From Chloroflexota bacterium (lineage in GTDB: Bacteria > Chloroflexota > UBA11872), in assembly GCA_022821645.1 (NCBI GenBank), contig JAJEDE010000021.1, positions 32,947 to 96,946 of the forward strand: a stretch of 64,000 bases of DNA, written 5' to 3'. A model generated the notes under the pieces. It did no database searches and was not told the origin of the DNA. It saw nothing but the letters and a program-made list of their open reading frames with translations. Made by a program: the position numbers and the translations under genes. Each line of letters opens with the position of its first letter. Positions within the stretch are counted from its first letter, which is position 1. Of this stretch, positions 26,212 to 35,540 are shown piece by piece.

Positions 26212-28632
26212 TCAGGCTCGAGACGGATTAAGCCGACCCAAGGGTCGCCTAATTGTGCGAACCGCAAGCCTCAAACGCACGCGTCGCCAAGCCTTATCAA
26301 CCATGCGTCGCTCCGAGCGTGAGATCTGCCGGCGGCCGTACGTGGCACGAACATACGTCTCCGCAACAACTTCAGGCGGGGCTGCCCGGCCGGAGGGTGA
26401 TTCCATGGCGGGCGTCGGAAACAACTCGGCAGCCAACTGGCGGCCAAGTTCCGCTGGAGTGAACCCCGGACCGATATTGTACCCCGCCCGCGTCGCCCAC
26501 TTGACCATCCGCTCATAGCGTCGGCTCACCGCTGAGCGCGGGCTCTGAAGCAGATCGCGGACGAGCGAGCCAACCAGATAGAGCACCGCCAGCATGATCA
26601 GAGCGGCTCCGGTCACAACCAGCGCCAGAATCGCTCCCCCGAGGTTCCCCAGGAACTCTTGCACCGGATTGAGGTCGCCGGTCGGCGCCAACGGTTGAAA
26701 GTTTGCCGAGTCCAACTCGTCGAGTTCGTCAAGGAACTCATCAACCAGCGAAAGGTCGGCGGCGTCCGGGTTGATGGTGCTGTCACCTTCCACTCCTTCG
26801 GCAGCCCCACCGCGCACTTCCGGCGCTCTGAAGCCTGACGGTTCGAAGAGCACCCAACCGTACGTGGGAAAATACACCTCCACCCATGTGTGGGCATCGC
26901 TCGGATTGACGATGAAGCGCTGCGTTACCGGATCAAAAACCCCTTGCGCATAACCAGCGGCCACGCGGGCCGGAATCCCCATGGCTCTCACCAGTACGGC
27001 CATAGTCGATGCAATCAACGTTGAGTGCCCGCGCCGAAGGTCAAAGAGGAAGTAGTCGGTTGCATCCCGGCCTGGTGGCAAGGGCTCCGTGTCCTGGGCG
27101 AATGGAAACCGTCGCATGAAGAACTCGGCGGCGCGTGCACGGTCAAGCGCGGTGTCGCCGGTATCGGCCAATCGCGCGGCAAATTCAAGGACGCGCGGCG
27201 GCAGCGCCGGCAGTTCGCGGTAGCGTTCGGCCCATGCCGGGTATGTGGTTGGCGCTTCCCGCAACTGTTGGCTCGTGGCGGCTGCCAGCGTCGAGTCCAC
27301 GGAATACACCAGGCGCTGCCCAACCCGTCGCGTGGCACGGATTGATGCGTAGTCATCCACGGCCACCTCGCGCTCCGCCACCTGAATCTGATACGGGCGA
27401 TTGAGACGCAGGGCGTCACCCGGCGCGAAGAGGATCGCTGAATTCGAGTCCAGAATCTCGATGTTCGATCGCGACGCCAGCCGGGACCGGAGGTTTATGC
27501 TCTCGGTTAGAGGTTCGTTGGCTCTGCGCCCTTCAAGAAGCCGCATGGTGCTGCGCCATCCTTGGCCCGTATAGGTATCGAAGGTCTGCCCCCGCCAGTA
27601 CGACGGGACCGTGCTTTCGATGATTAGCGTCTCTTTACGCGCGAACGGTTCCGGTCCAGAGAGCGCCAATGTCTCGCGCCCCGCAAGGGTGGAGCCCGAA
27701 GGATTGGTGACACCCCCAAACACGCGCTGAATGCCGGCTTCCACGTTGCCCCATCCATCGCCCATATACGTCCAGAAGGCTTCGGCTAATGGATTGCCGC
27801 CAGCTCGCGGGAGGATTAGCGCCAGGAATACAACAGCAGTGATGAGAAATGCGCTAACGATCAGAACGGTTGGGCCAAGCTCCTCGGAAAAGTCCGTACT
27901 CGTGTCTTCCCATCTGGCTTCTAGCGAAGCCAGCCGCGTGTGCACGGTTAGTGCAAGTGCTGCGATCAGGAAGACGGCAAATGGCGGCCAGTCGGGACCG
28001 ATGTAGGTAATGTTCACGGCAATCGCCAACGTGCCGGGCGCGATCGCCAAATAGGCGTTGCGCAGTCGGAACGCCGCCCAGGCCGCCGTGAAACCCATGC
28101 CCCAGGCAGCCATCGTCATCCAGAAGAGGAACACCACATTGTCGCGGCTAACCTGGAAGGCGAACGCGGCCTGGAACCAAGATTCGAGGCGGAAAAAAAG
28201 ATCCTGAAACAGGCTGGCGCTCTCGCCCACGGCCGTAGCCAGCGGCTGCTCGCGTACAAGGTTCCCCGCCTGACGCAACTGCACCCATTCCACCGTGTCC
28301 CCAAACAGCAGAACGAAGTTGCGAATGGCGTCGAGCGGGCCGGGAAACGCTTCTGAGGCCACGATGTATGCCACGGCGAGATCGCTGACCATTCCGAGGA
28401 TGACGATCGACAGCGACGACAGTCGACTACGCGACAGTACGAATCCAAAGGCCATGGCAACGAGGGCGACCGCTAGCAGGACCTCCGTCCCGGGAGCCCA
28501 GCCAACTGTGTGGATGCTGATGAGTGGTGCCAGTGTTGCTGTCCCTACCAGGATCAGCGGCAGCCATGCCGTGCGCGGGAGTTGCAATGCGCGGGCCAGC
28601 GGTCGTGGACGACTGGCAACAGTTGCGGTCAC
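26212..28632 (-). CDS. TgpA-like transglutaminase-domain membrane protein, Cys replaced by Ser
   Basis: 806 residues. Several membrane helices occupy residues 20-270; a periplasmic-type transglutaminase core lies near 500-600 (RRGHSTLIASTMAVLVRAMGIPARV and DAHTWVEVYFP), followed by a helix and a DUF4129-like C-terminus. The core normally begins with Cys in place of the Ser at residue 537 (RRGHS537), so the papain-like triad lacks its nucleophile although His and Asp neighbours look preserved. Overlaps the DUF58 gene start-to-stop (ATGA). Family partners usually include a MoxR ATPase, absent here. Confidence 0.88.
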   Translation of the reverse strand: MTATVASRPRPLARALQLPRTAWLPLILVGTATLAPLISIHTVGWAPGTEVLLAVALVAMAFGFVLSRSRLSSLSIVILGMVSDLAVAYIVASEAFPGPLDAIRNFVLLFGDTVEWVQLRQAGNLVREQPLATAVGESASLFQDLFFRLESWFQAAFAFQVSRDNVVFLFWMTMAAWGMGFTAAWAAFRLRNAYLAIAPGTLAIAVNITYIGPDWPPFAVFLIAALALTVHTRLASLEARWEDTSTDFSEELGPTVLIVSAFLITAVVFLALILPRAGGNPLAEAFWTYMGDGWGNVEAGIQRVFGGVTNPSGSTLAGRETLALSGPEPFARKETLIIESTVPSYWRGQTFDTYTGQGWRSTMRLLEGRRANEPLTESINLRSRLASRSNIEILDSNSAILFAPGDALRLNRPYQIQVAEREVAVDDYASIRATRRVGQRLVYSVDSTLAAATSQQLREAPTTYPAWAERYRELPALPPRVLEFAARLADTGDTALDRARAAEFFMRRFPFAQDTEPLPPGRDATDYFLFDLRRGHSTLIASTMAVLVRAMGIPARVAAGYAQGVFDPVTQRFIVNPSDAHTWVEVYFPTYGWVLFEPSGFRAPEVRGGAAEGVEGDSTINPDAADLSLVDEFLDELDELDSANFQPLAPTGDLNPVQEFLGNLGGAILALVVTGAALIMLAVLYLVGSLVRDLLQSPRSAVSRRYERMVKWATRAGYNIGPGFTPAELGRQLAAELFPTPAMESPSGRAAPPEVVAETYVRATYGRRQISRSERRMVDKAWRRVRLRLAVRTIRRPLGRLNPSRA

Positions 28633-29969
28633 GCTGGCGCCAATGTGACGGGGCGCCGCTGGCTGCGCTCAAACTCTGCGAAGTTATGCCCGTCGGCCCT
28701 CAGCAACTCGAAACGCATTCCCTGCTCAACGCCGACAAACCCGATCCCGGCCGCGCCTGCCGCCTGCCGGAGACCGGCGTTCGATTCGCTCGGCCCGAAC
28801 GTCGAAGCGTCGATGGCGACCGCCAATGGATAGATTGCGCGGTGGCCGAGCTGGGTCAGGCTGGTGAGCCATCGCACATCGGGGGAAGGCGTGACAGCCA
28901 CCAGGCTCGTGCCACGGCCAAGCCCCGCCGCACTGGCCGAAAGAAACTCGTGAAAGGGTGCCGTGCCAGTGGCTTGAATGACCGCCAGCGTTTCCAGAAT
29001 GCGCCACAGCTGTTTGAGCCCTTTCTGGGGCTCGATCAGGTGCCGTCCGTGGCGACTGAGTGCAACAAAGCCAACCGCCTTGTTGTCGCGCACGAATTGG
29101 TGGGCCAACGATGACACGATCTTGACTCCGTACTCCTCGGTGGACTCGTCGCCGTGGCCAGCCTGAACGTCTCGATGCAGGTCAAGAGCTATCCAGAGAT
29201 TGGCTGTCGGTTCCAAATCGAATTCTTTGACCAGCAACTGCGAGCGCCTGGCGCTGGAAAGCCAGTGAATCCGCTTCAGTGGATCGCCCGGTTGAAACTC
29301 CCGTAACCCGCCCGCATCTGACGTGACCTGGTGCGTGCGAATCGATGATCGGGAGGTTCCCACCATTGAACCGGCGGGGATTTCGACGTCCGCCATGATT
29401 GATATTGGGGGATAGACCACGACCGTGGTGCGAACGTCAATCCGACGCTCCGAGGAGAAAATCCCGAACGGGTCGCCAACGCGCAGATCAGTCGGACCGA
29501 GACCGTAGAGACCACGCCGTCCCGCGACCCCGCGTGAGATCCAGCGCTTTCGCTGTCGAGGACCGAGGCTCTCGGCGACGGACGCTTGGTACCCGGGCAA
29601 TTCCGAATGGTCATCCACTTCCACAAGCAGAATCGGCAGGCGGCTTGTGTTAACGAGTTCAAAGTCCTCCTGAACCTCGTCGCCAACGGTGATCTGATGC
29701 CCGCGCAGGCGTCGACGCAGCGCCAAAGACCGGGCTGCATTGCGAGTCCACACGTACGAGAGAAGCACAAGTCCGCCCAGCGCATAGAGCAGCCAATACG
29801 CAATGGGCGACGTTGTAACCATGGCGGCGACCAACAAGACGCCCAAGAGGATTACGATGGCCGGACGCTCGAGGCTGACTGACGAACCGGTCTCGGACGG
29901 CGCGCTTGCCACTAGGCCTCCACCGCCCGCTAGAGCACCCGGTTCCGAGCCCAGGTGCCTCGTCCACAC
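28629..29969 (-). CDS. DUF58 domain-containing membrane protein
   Basis: 446 residues, GTG start at 29969 (a later GTG near the hydrophobic segment is also possible). Two N-terminal helices (residues 34-70) precede a beta-rich region and the DUF58 signature DAGGLREFQPGDPLKRIHW, followed by a vWA-like C-terminal half (WIALDLHRD). DUF58 proteins commonly sit with MoxR ATPases and TgpA-like proteins. Here its stop overlaps the start of the TgpA-like gene, so the two proteins are probably made together. Confidence 0.88.
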   Translation of the reverse strand: MWTRHLGSEPGALAGGGGLVASAPSETGSSVSLERPAIVILLGVLLVAAMVTTSPIAYWLLYALGGLVLLSYVWTRNAARSLALRRRLRGHQITVGDEVQEDFELVNTSRLPILLVEVDDHSELPGYQASVAESLGPRQRKRWISRGVAGRRGLYGLGPTDLRVGDPFGIFSSERRIDVRTTVVVYPPISIMADVEIPAGSMVGTSRSSIRTHQVTSDAGGLREFQPGDPLKRIHWLSSARRSQLLVKEFDLEPTANLWIALDLHRDVQAGHGDESTEEYGVKIVSSLAHQFVRDNKAVGFVALSRHGRHLIEPQKGLKQLWRILETLAVIQATGTAPFHEFLSASAAGLGRGTSLVAVTPSPDVRWLTSLTQLGHRAIYPLAVAIDASTFGPSESNAGLRQAAGAAGIGFVGVEQGMRFELLRADGHNFAEFERSQRRPVTLAPA

Positions 29970-30083
29970 TTCTTACAGTATGCGCGCTCACCGCCGTGCT
30001 CGCCTAGTTTCGCCGCCGTCGAGAGTCCGATTGCTTCATGAGGTCCCGACCTTCGCATCAGCCGGCGGGATCGCACGATTGCA

Positions 30084-31283
30084 CTACGCCGCGAGACCGA
30101 GCACCTGCACCGCAGCGCCCACGGCTGCGCCGGCCAGTATTAGCCATAGCGAGTTGACCTTGGTGAAGATGAGAACGGCAAGTGCGATCAGTGCCGCCAG
30201 GATTGTCGGCACATCGACGAGCGCCGACCGTCCAAGCAACACGAGCACTACGGTCATCAGGCCCACCGCGGCCGCGTTGACGGCGTCGAGAATTGGTGCG
30301 GTCACACTCGAAGACCGCAGGCGTTCCACCAACGGGTGCACCGCTGCCACGAACACAAACGATGGCAAGAAGATGGCTATGGTTGCCACGACGGCACCTG
30401 GCACCCCGGCCAGAAGGAATCCAATGAACGTCGCCGTCGTGAACACTGGGCCCGGCGTCACCTGCCCGATCGCCACGGCATCCAGCAGTTGTGATTCGGT
30501 AATCCATCCCATGCGCTCCACAAAGTCGCCACGCAGGAAGGCCAGCAGCACATATCCGCTGCCGTAAAGGACGGCGCCAATCTTCAGGAAAAGCAAGGCC
30601 ATTCCCAGGAGGCTGAACGATGTAGGCGCGGCGGCGACCGCGCCCACGCTGGCGAGCGGCGCGAACAGTACCCCAGAAAAGCGTCCTGCCAGCCAACGCG
30701 GGCGTTGCAGCACGGCTCCCACCGCGCCGCCACCGAAGAGCAGCACTAGTTCATTGACGCCCACCAGCCCCAGCGCAATCACCACGGCGGCTAGCAGCCC
30801 GGTCTGCCAGCGGCGCACAACCACGCGACCCAGACCCCAGATAGCCTGCGCCACGATGGCAATCACGACCGGCTTTAGTCCGTACAGCACCCAGGTCACT
30901 GCTGGCGTCGTTCCAAACTCGACATAAACCCATGCCAGCACCGTCACCATGACCGCAGCCGGGGCGATGAACGCAATCCCGGCGCCCGCAAGCCCCCGCC
31001 ATCCCGCCCGTTCTCGGCCAAGATGAATCGCCATCTCGGTCGAGTTCGGACCCGGAATCAGGTTCGTGACCCCCAGCAGATCCAGGAACCGGCGGTCCGT
31101 CAGCCATTCCCGCCGCGTCACGAACTCGTGTCGCATCATGGCAATATGCGCCGCCGGCCCGCCAAACGCGGTGAGCCCCAGCCGGAGAAAAAGCAGCGTG
31201 ATAGTCAGCGGGCGATCGATGTTTGGTGTCCCTGGATGTTGACGCGGCCGAGCGCAATTCACCGACAACGGCGCATTCTGCAC
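30084..31283 (-). CDS. chrA: Chromate efflux transporter (ChrA family)
   Basis: 399 residues with two tandem ChrA domains, each opening with an FxRxGxxAFGG-like (first: LRLGLTAFGGPAAHIAMM) or KIGAVLYGSGYVLLAF element and each containing a PGP motif (LIPGPNSTEMA; QVTPGPVFTTATF). About ten to twelve hydrophobic helices. Bidomain CHR proteins export chromate. Convergent with nothing close on the left; divergent from the lipoprotein gene, with 13 bases between the starts. Confidence 0.9.
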   Translation of the reverse strand: MQNAPLSVNCARPRQHPGTPNIDRPLTITLLFLRLGLTAFGGPAAHIAMMRHEFVTRREWLTDRRFLDLLGVTNLIPGPNSTEMAIHLGRERAGWRGLAGAGIAFIAPAAVMVTVLAWVYVEFGTTPAVTWVLYGLKPVVIAIVAQAIWGLGRVVVRRWQTGLLAAVVIALGLVGVNELVLLFGGGAVGAVLQRPRWLAGRFSGVLFAPLASVGAVAAAPTSFSLLGMALLFLKIGAVLYGSGYVLLAFLRGDFVERMGWITESQLLDAVAIGQVTPGPVFTTATFIGFLLAGVPGAVVATIAIFLPSFVFVAAVHPLVERLRSSSVTAPILDAVNAAAVGLMTVVLVLLGRSALVDVPTILAALIALAVLIFTKVNSLWLILAGAAVGAAVQVLGLAA

Positions 31284-31296
31284 TAAGCTCTATGAC

Positions 31297-31851
31297 ATGA
31301 ACGTGCAAACCTCCGCCAATTCTCGGCGTCTGGCACCAGCCGTGGCCGCCCTGGCGATCCTGCTAATCGGGATGGCGGCCATGACCTGCGACGAGACCAT
31401 CGAGCCCCTAGCCACACCCACCCCCGCCCCCGAGATCAAATTCGAGATTCAGACGGAGGAAGTCGGACCCAGCCGAACCAACGTGATTCTGCTGGCGACA
31501 AACATCGGTCAAACCGACGTCCTGGTCGAAGCTTCCCTGACGCTCGCGGAAAACGCCGGATCGGACAGGGACTACAGTCCAACCACCCGCGCGAAGATCA
31601 CCAACGAGGGCGGCCGAGAAGTCGGCGGCCGTGCTCGCGAGACCAAGACGCTGACGTGGGTTCCCGAGCGACTGCGAGCCGGCGTCACGCTGCGCTGGGA
31701 GTCGGCCCTTCGCTGCCTCGTCGACGAGCCGGTGCGGGTCTCATCCCGACTTACCTCCGTCGAAGTCGGCAACGTCAGTGAGGCGTACTTCGAAGATTTG
31801 ACTAAGGATGCCGAAGTAACCTGCCTGCCCCCGCGTCGACCGGGAACCTAA
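31297..31851 (+). CDS. Hypothetical lipoprotein
   Basis: 184 residues. A hydrophobic N-terminal stretch ends in GMAAMTC, an imperfect lipobox (C near residue 31), followed by a Pro/Thr-rich spacer (ATPTPAPE) and a beta-rich domain with little similarity I can name; an NVILLATNIGQTDVLVEASLTL segment suggests a beta-sandwich. The 3' end overlaps the metallo-hydrolase by four bases, tail to tail. Function unknown. Confidence 0.65.
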   Translation: MNVQTSANSRRLAPAVAALAILLIGMAAMTCDETIEPLATPTPAPEIKFEIQTEEVGPSRTNVILLATNIGQTDVLVEASLTLAENAGSDRDYSPTTRAKITNEGGREVGGRARETKTLTWVPERLRAGVTLRWESALRCLVDEPVRVSSRLTSVEVGNVSEAYFEDLTKDAEVTCLPPRRPGT

Positions 31852-32576
31852 CCGCCCGGTACGGCCAACACGACGACCTCTGGCCTTGACGGAAGGTCGC
31901 TGGCGTCCAGCGCGATTTCGGTTGCTGCGACGCACCGTACCTCGCGGCCAACCAGGAATCCTGTCTCAGGCAGCGGCGCCGTGGGATGCCCCGGCAAGCG
32001 CGCTGTCCGGTAGTGCATCGGAATCGCAATCGACGGTCCAATCTCATCCATCGTCGTCGCCGCGGTCTCGCCGTCGATCGTGTAGAAGCCGCCAACCGGG
32101 ATCAACAGCACTTGGTGCCCGCGGCACTGCGCCAGGAGGTTCGTGTCGAGCCGATGCCCCAGGTCGCCAAGGTGAAGTATCCGTAGACCTTCGACTTCCA
32201 CCGACATGAACGCCGTACGTCCGCGCTGCTGGCCGTGCGCTTCGTCGTGATACGCCCCGCCGATCATGTTCAGCGTCACGTCCCCAACCGACACCGTGCC
32301 TGGATGCCAGCCGCTGTCCGAGATGCCGCGCACAACCTTCGGCACCCCCGGTGCCAGCCCCACGTTGTTGTGATCGGCGTGCTCGTGGCTGACTGCCACC
32401 AGGTCGATCGGCGGAAGTTCGGGAACCGGATAGCCAAGTTCCACATTGAAGGGGTCCAGGAGCAGTTGCACGCCGCTTGGGCTCGTAATCAGAAACGTGG
32501 CATGGCCCAGCCAGCGGAGTCGTGTCGTCTGGCCCCCGGCCACACCTTCGGGCTGCGATGCAAGTTCAGAGTTCAC
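31848..32576 (-). CDS. Metal-dependent hydrolase, MBL fold (UPF0173/UlaG-like)
   Basis: 242 residues from a GTG at 32576; the frame is open upstream but overlaps recR. RLRWLGHATFLI and SHEHADHNN supply the metal-binding histidines, LHLGDLGH the later Asp/His, and the last part has IPMHYRT. The pattern is that of the UPF0173/UlaG-like beta-lactamase fold group. The start overlaps the recR stop by 11 bases, so translation is likely coupled. Substrate unknown. Confidence 0.87.
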   Translation of the reverse strand: MNSELASQPEGVAGGQTTRLRWLGHATFLITSPSGVQLLLDPFNVELGYPVPELPPIDLVAVSHEHADHNNVGLAPGVPKVVRGISDSGWHPGTVSVGDVTLNMIGGAYHDEAHGQQRGRTAFMSVEVEGLRILHLGDLGHRLDTNLLAQCRGHQVLLIPVGGFYTIDGETAATTMDEIGPSIAIPMHYRTARLPGHPTAPLPETGFLVGREVRCVAATEIALDASDLPSRPEVVVLAVPGG

Positions 32577-33168
32577 GACGACCCTCGAGCGCCTGCGCGA
32601 TCGTTGCCGCGTCAACGTACTCAATGTCCCCGCCCGTCGCGAGTCCACGTGCCAGTCGGGTGACTCGTACGCCAAGATCGCCGAGCCGCTGCCGGATCTC
32701 CATGGCGGTTGCATCGCCCTCGATCGTCGCGTTGGTCGCCACCACAATCTCGCCCACGCGCTCGCGCCCCGCACGCTGGACCAGCAAGTCAATGGTCAGG
32801 TCGTCCGGCCCGATCCCGTCCAGCGGTGAGATCGCGCCGTGAAGCACGTGGTACAGCCCATGGAAGCCACCGGAGTTCTCTATCGCAACTAGATCCAGCG
32901 GGTCCTCCACCACGCAAATCAGCGCGGTGTTGCGAGTCGGATCCTGGCAGATCGAGCACGGATTTGCATCCGCGAAGTTGCGACAACGCTCGCAGGTCTG
33001 AATGCCGTCGTGCAGCGACGCGATGGCCGTCCCGAGAACACGCGCCCGGCCTGACGACCCGCGCAACAGAAAGAACGCCAGGCGCTGGGCCGTTTTGGGC
33101 CCGACCGTCGGGAGCCTTGCCAACTCCTCGATGAGCCGGGTGACCGCGCGCGGAAGCGGGTCCGCCAC
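32566..33168 (-). CDS. recR: Recombination mediator RecR
   Basis: 200 residues, the usual RecR length. Helix-hairpin-helix LARLPTVGPKTAQRLAF, a Cys4 zinc finger (CERCRNFADANPCSIC) and the Toprim segment CVVEDPLDLVAIENSGGFHGLYHVLHG split by the usual ExxD order. It works with RecO/RecF to load RecA at gaps. It is the third gene of the dnaX-ybaB-recR block and starts four bases after ybaB's stop. Confidence 0.96.
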   Translation of the reverse strand: MADPLPRAVTRLIEELARLPTVGPKTAQRLAFFLLRGSSGRARVLGTAIASLHDGIQTCERCRNFADANPCSICQDPTRNTALICVVEDPLDLVAIENSGGFHGLYHVLHGAISPLDGIGPDDLTIDLLVQRAGRERVGEIVVATNATIEGDATAMEIRQRLGDLGVRVTRLARGLATGGDIEYVDAATIAQALEGRREL

Positions 33169-33171
33169 GCG

Positions 33172-33468
33172 CTAGCCGAGGCCCGGGATCTTCAAACCGC
33201 CGGTTAGCCCGCCCAACTTGCTCTTGGCCAGTTCCTGTGACTGCTCCATGGCATCGTTCACGGCCACCAGGATCATCTCTTCCAGAAACTCCGAATCTTC
33301 CGGATCGATGACCGCCGGATCGATGTCAATCGAGACAACGCGCTGATCCCCGGTGACGACCACGGTGACGACACCGCCGCCGGCCGTGGCTTCCACCGTC
33401 ATTGCCTTCAACTCGTCCTGAACCTTTTCCATCTGCTTCTGGAATTGTCGAAACATCTTCATGGACAT
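33172..33468 (-). CDS. ybaB: YbaB/EbfC nucleoid-associated protein
   Basis: 98 residues. MEKVQDELKAMTVEATAGGGVV and VSIDIDPAVIDPED, with MILVAVNDAM, are the YbaB fold and dimer/DNA contact segments. It coats DNA nonspecifically. It lies between dnaX and recR as in many bacteria, separated by three bases on each side; the block starts with the SRP RNA gene. Confidence 0.95.
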   Translation of the reverse strand: MSMKMFRQFQKQMEKVQDELKAMTVEATAGGGVVTVVVTGDQRVVSIDIDPAVIDPEDSEFLEEMILVAVNDAMEQSQELAKSKLGGLTGGLKIPGLG

Positions 33469-33471
33469 ACG

Positions 33472-35136
33472 TCAACCTCCCGTGGCGGAGCTGTCTGCGA
33501 TGAGTGTGGCTCCATACTCCCGCATCGCTACGCGAACTACCGGATCGTCGTCAGTAGATGGTCCGGTCGACGGACGCGTGGCTGGCGCCATTGTGCCGCG
33601 CTGCTCGTTGCGAATCTGAATCGGACTGCCGAGCACCTGCGACAGCGCCCGAGCAACCTGGCGGAGGGCATCCGGCTTCTGAACGCGGTCGAACAGAAAG
33701 CGACTTCGGTAGCCAAGGGTCACGGTGCCGTCCGAATAGTCGATCACCTCGGCTTCCCCAACGTAGGGCGCGATCTCGCGCGACTCCTGTCGGATCACCG
33801 ATACCCACTCTTCCTTGCATGCGGCGACCGTGGCCGCGGAGATTTCACCAGTGGCGACGGGCTTTGGCTGGGGCGATCGAGCAACGACTTTGGTTGCAGG
33901 GGCCGGCTCGGTCGCCGGCTGGGTCGTTGTCGATCCTGCGTGGACTGGGTGCTGCTTTCCATGTCCCGCTGCTTCGGTCGACGGGCGCGCCAAGGTCTCG
34001 GAAACGGCCAGTACCGCCCGCGCAAACGCCAATTCCAGCTCCAGCGTGGCGTCTACTCCACTTCGCGACGGCGGATCCGGTTCCGCAAACACCTCGAGCG
34101 TGCGCACGATGTCTCGCAAGCTCGATCGTTCGGTGCGCCGCGTCAGCTCGAACGCCTCGTCCTCCGTCAGGTGACCGACGCTCGTGGTTTCGGGCGAAGT
34201 CTTTAAGATCAAGATGTCGCGAAGAATGTCAATGATCTGCTGACGCAGAGTGTTCGGACTCGTCCCGTCCTCGATAGCACGTTCGATGGCCTGGAGACCG
34301 GACGCGGCGTCGCCGTCCACCAAGTGGCCAAGCAGTTGAACCACGGCGTCGCGCCCCGTCAGGCCCAGCATGGCATTCACGGCCTCCGACGTCGCGTCGT
34401 TATCGCTATAGGCAAGCGCCTGATCCAAAAGGCTCACCGCATCCCGCGCGCTGCCGCCGGCATTGCGAGCCAGCGTGTGCAGCGCCGATTCGTCAATCTG
34501 GGCGCCCTCCGCATCGGCGATCGCGCGGAGCTGCGCGGTCAGCTCAAGCACGCCAATCCGACGAAACGTCAAGTGCTGGGTGCGTGACCGGATTGTGGCG
34601 GGTACCCGGTGCGGCTCCGTCGTCGCCAGTACAAACAGCGTCTGCGGTGGCGGCTCCTCCAGCGTCTTCAGCAACGCGTCCTTCGCCGGCGGCGATAGCT
34701 GATGGACCTCGTCGATGATGTAAACGCGATAGCGACCCGCTCCCGGAGCGAACTGCGTCAACTCCCGGATCTCGCGGATATCGTCAATGCCGCGGTGCGA
34801 GGCGGCGTCCATCTCGATCAGGTCGAGGAATGAGCCATTGGCGATGGCTTGGCAGTGATCGCAACTACCGCAGGTTTCGGCCTGAATGCCCTCCAGGCAG
34901 TTGACAGCCTTGGCCAGTAGCCGCGCGGCGGTAGTCTTTCCGGTGCCTCGCTCGCCCGAAAAGAGGTATGCGTGGCTCAGCCGGTTGTGCACCAGGGCGT
35001 TTTGGAGCGTCCGTACCACGTGCTCCTGGCCAACCAACTCGTCGAACCGCTGCGGGCGGTAGCGGTTGTACAGAGCTTGAAACGAAGGCGGACGCGACGC
35101 GGCCACGGGAGCCTCCCAGCGTGACGTGAGCGTCAT
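33472..35136 (-). CDS. dnaX: DNA polymerase III subunit gamma/tau
   Basis: 554 residues. YNRYRPQRFDELVGQEHVV opens the clamp-loader AAA+ domain; Walker A GERGTGKTT, a four-Cys zinc site (including CGSCDHC), Walker B with IIDEVHQL, and SLLDQAL for the later lid follow. The C-terminal part has a domain III and a variable tail. It loads the sliding clamp and couples polymerases. No frameshift slippery site was noticed. The SRP RNA gene lies just upstream on the same strand. Confidence 0.95.
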   Translation of the reverse strand: MTLTSRWEAPVAASRPPSFQALYNRYRPQRFDELVGQEHVVRTLQNALVHNRLSHAYLFSGERGTGKTTAARLLAKAVNCLEGIQAETCGSCDHCQAIANGSFLDLIEMDAASHRGIDDIREIRELTQFAPGAGRYRVYIIDEVHQLSPPAKDALLKTLEEPPPQTLFVLATTEPHRVPATIRSRTQHLTFRRIGVLELTAQLRAIADAEGAQIDESALHTLARNAGGSARDAVSLLDQALAYSDNDATSEAVNAMLGLTGRDAVVQLLGHLVDGDAASGLQAIERAIEDGTSPNTLRQQIIDILRDILILKTSPETTSVGHLTEDEAFELTRRTERSSLRDIVRTLEVFAEPDPPSRSGVDATLELELAFARAVLAVSETLARPSTEAAGHGKQHPVHAGSTTTQPATEPAPATKVVARSPQPKPVATGEISAATVAACKEEWVSVIRQESREIAPYVGEAEVIDYSDGTVTLGYRSRFLFDRVQKPDALRQVARALSQVLGSPIQIRNEQRGTMAPATRPSTGPSTDDDPVVRVAMREYGATLIADSSATGG

Positions 35137-35202
35137 GATAGAGATTGAGGCCGCGCACCCGCCGTTGAGCCGTCCAGCAACGCCTTACCGTCGGGCCGCG
35201 GC

Positions 35203-35303
35203 TCCGGCCAGGTTGACTCGCGGCGCCCGAAGGGGGCTTCGTACCGCTGCTTCCTCTCGGACCTGACGGGGTTGGAAGGCCTTCGTCGCACGAGGCCCGG
35301 CGT
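35203..35303 (-). ncRNA. ffs: Bacterial signal recognition particle RNA (small, 4.5S type)
   Basis: The minus strand holds GTCAGGTCCGAGAGGAAGCAGC split as GTCAGGTCC, GAGA and GGAAGCAGC, the SRP RNA core with a GNRA loop. It is flanked by arms that pair GCCGGG with CCTGGC, closing a helix of about 100 bases. The ends are approximate. SRP RNA upstream of dnaX-ybaB-recR is a conserved arrangement in several phyla. SRP directs nascent membrane and secreted proteins to SecYEG. Confidence 0.88.
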
Positions 35304-35540
35304 TCAGCACCGAGCGTCGGCGGCAGACTCATTGCGGACGGGCCTCGGGCGGGGATTCAGCCCGCTGTAGCGGATTGCGGAGAAAGGGCACCGCTAGCTC
35401 CCCACCTAGCGCGGCCTCGCTTCGATGGTGGCACGCGCCTACTGGGCGGTCAATGCGACTACTATTCGCAACCATTCCTTACGCATGGGCGCGCAGCCAC
35501 TAGAATGGCGGCCACATGCCAATCTGGGTCGGAGGCCGCC

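Noticed and set aside
35304..35540. Possible riboswitch or leader upstream of the threonine aldolase
   Set aside because: Some small inverted repeats but no recognisable aptamer core.
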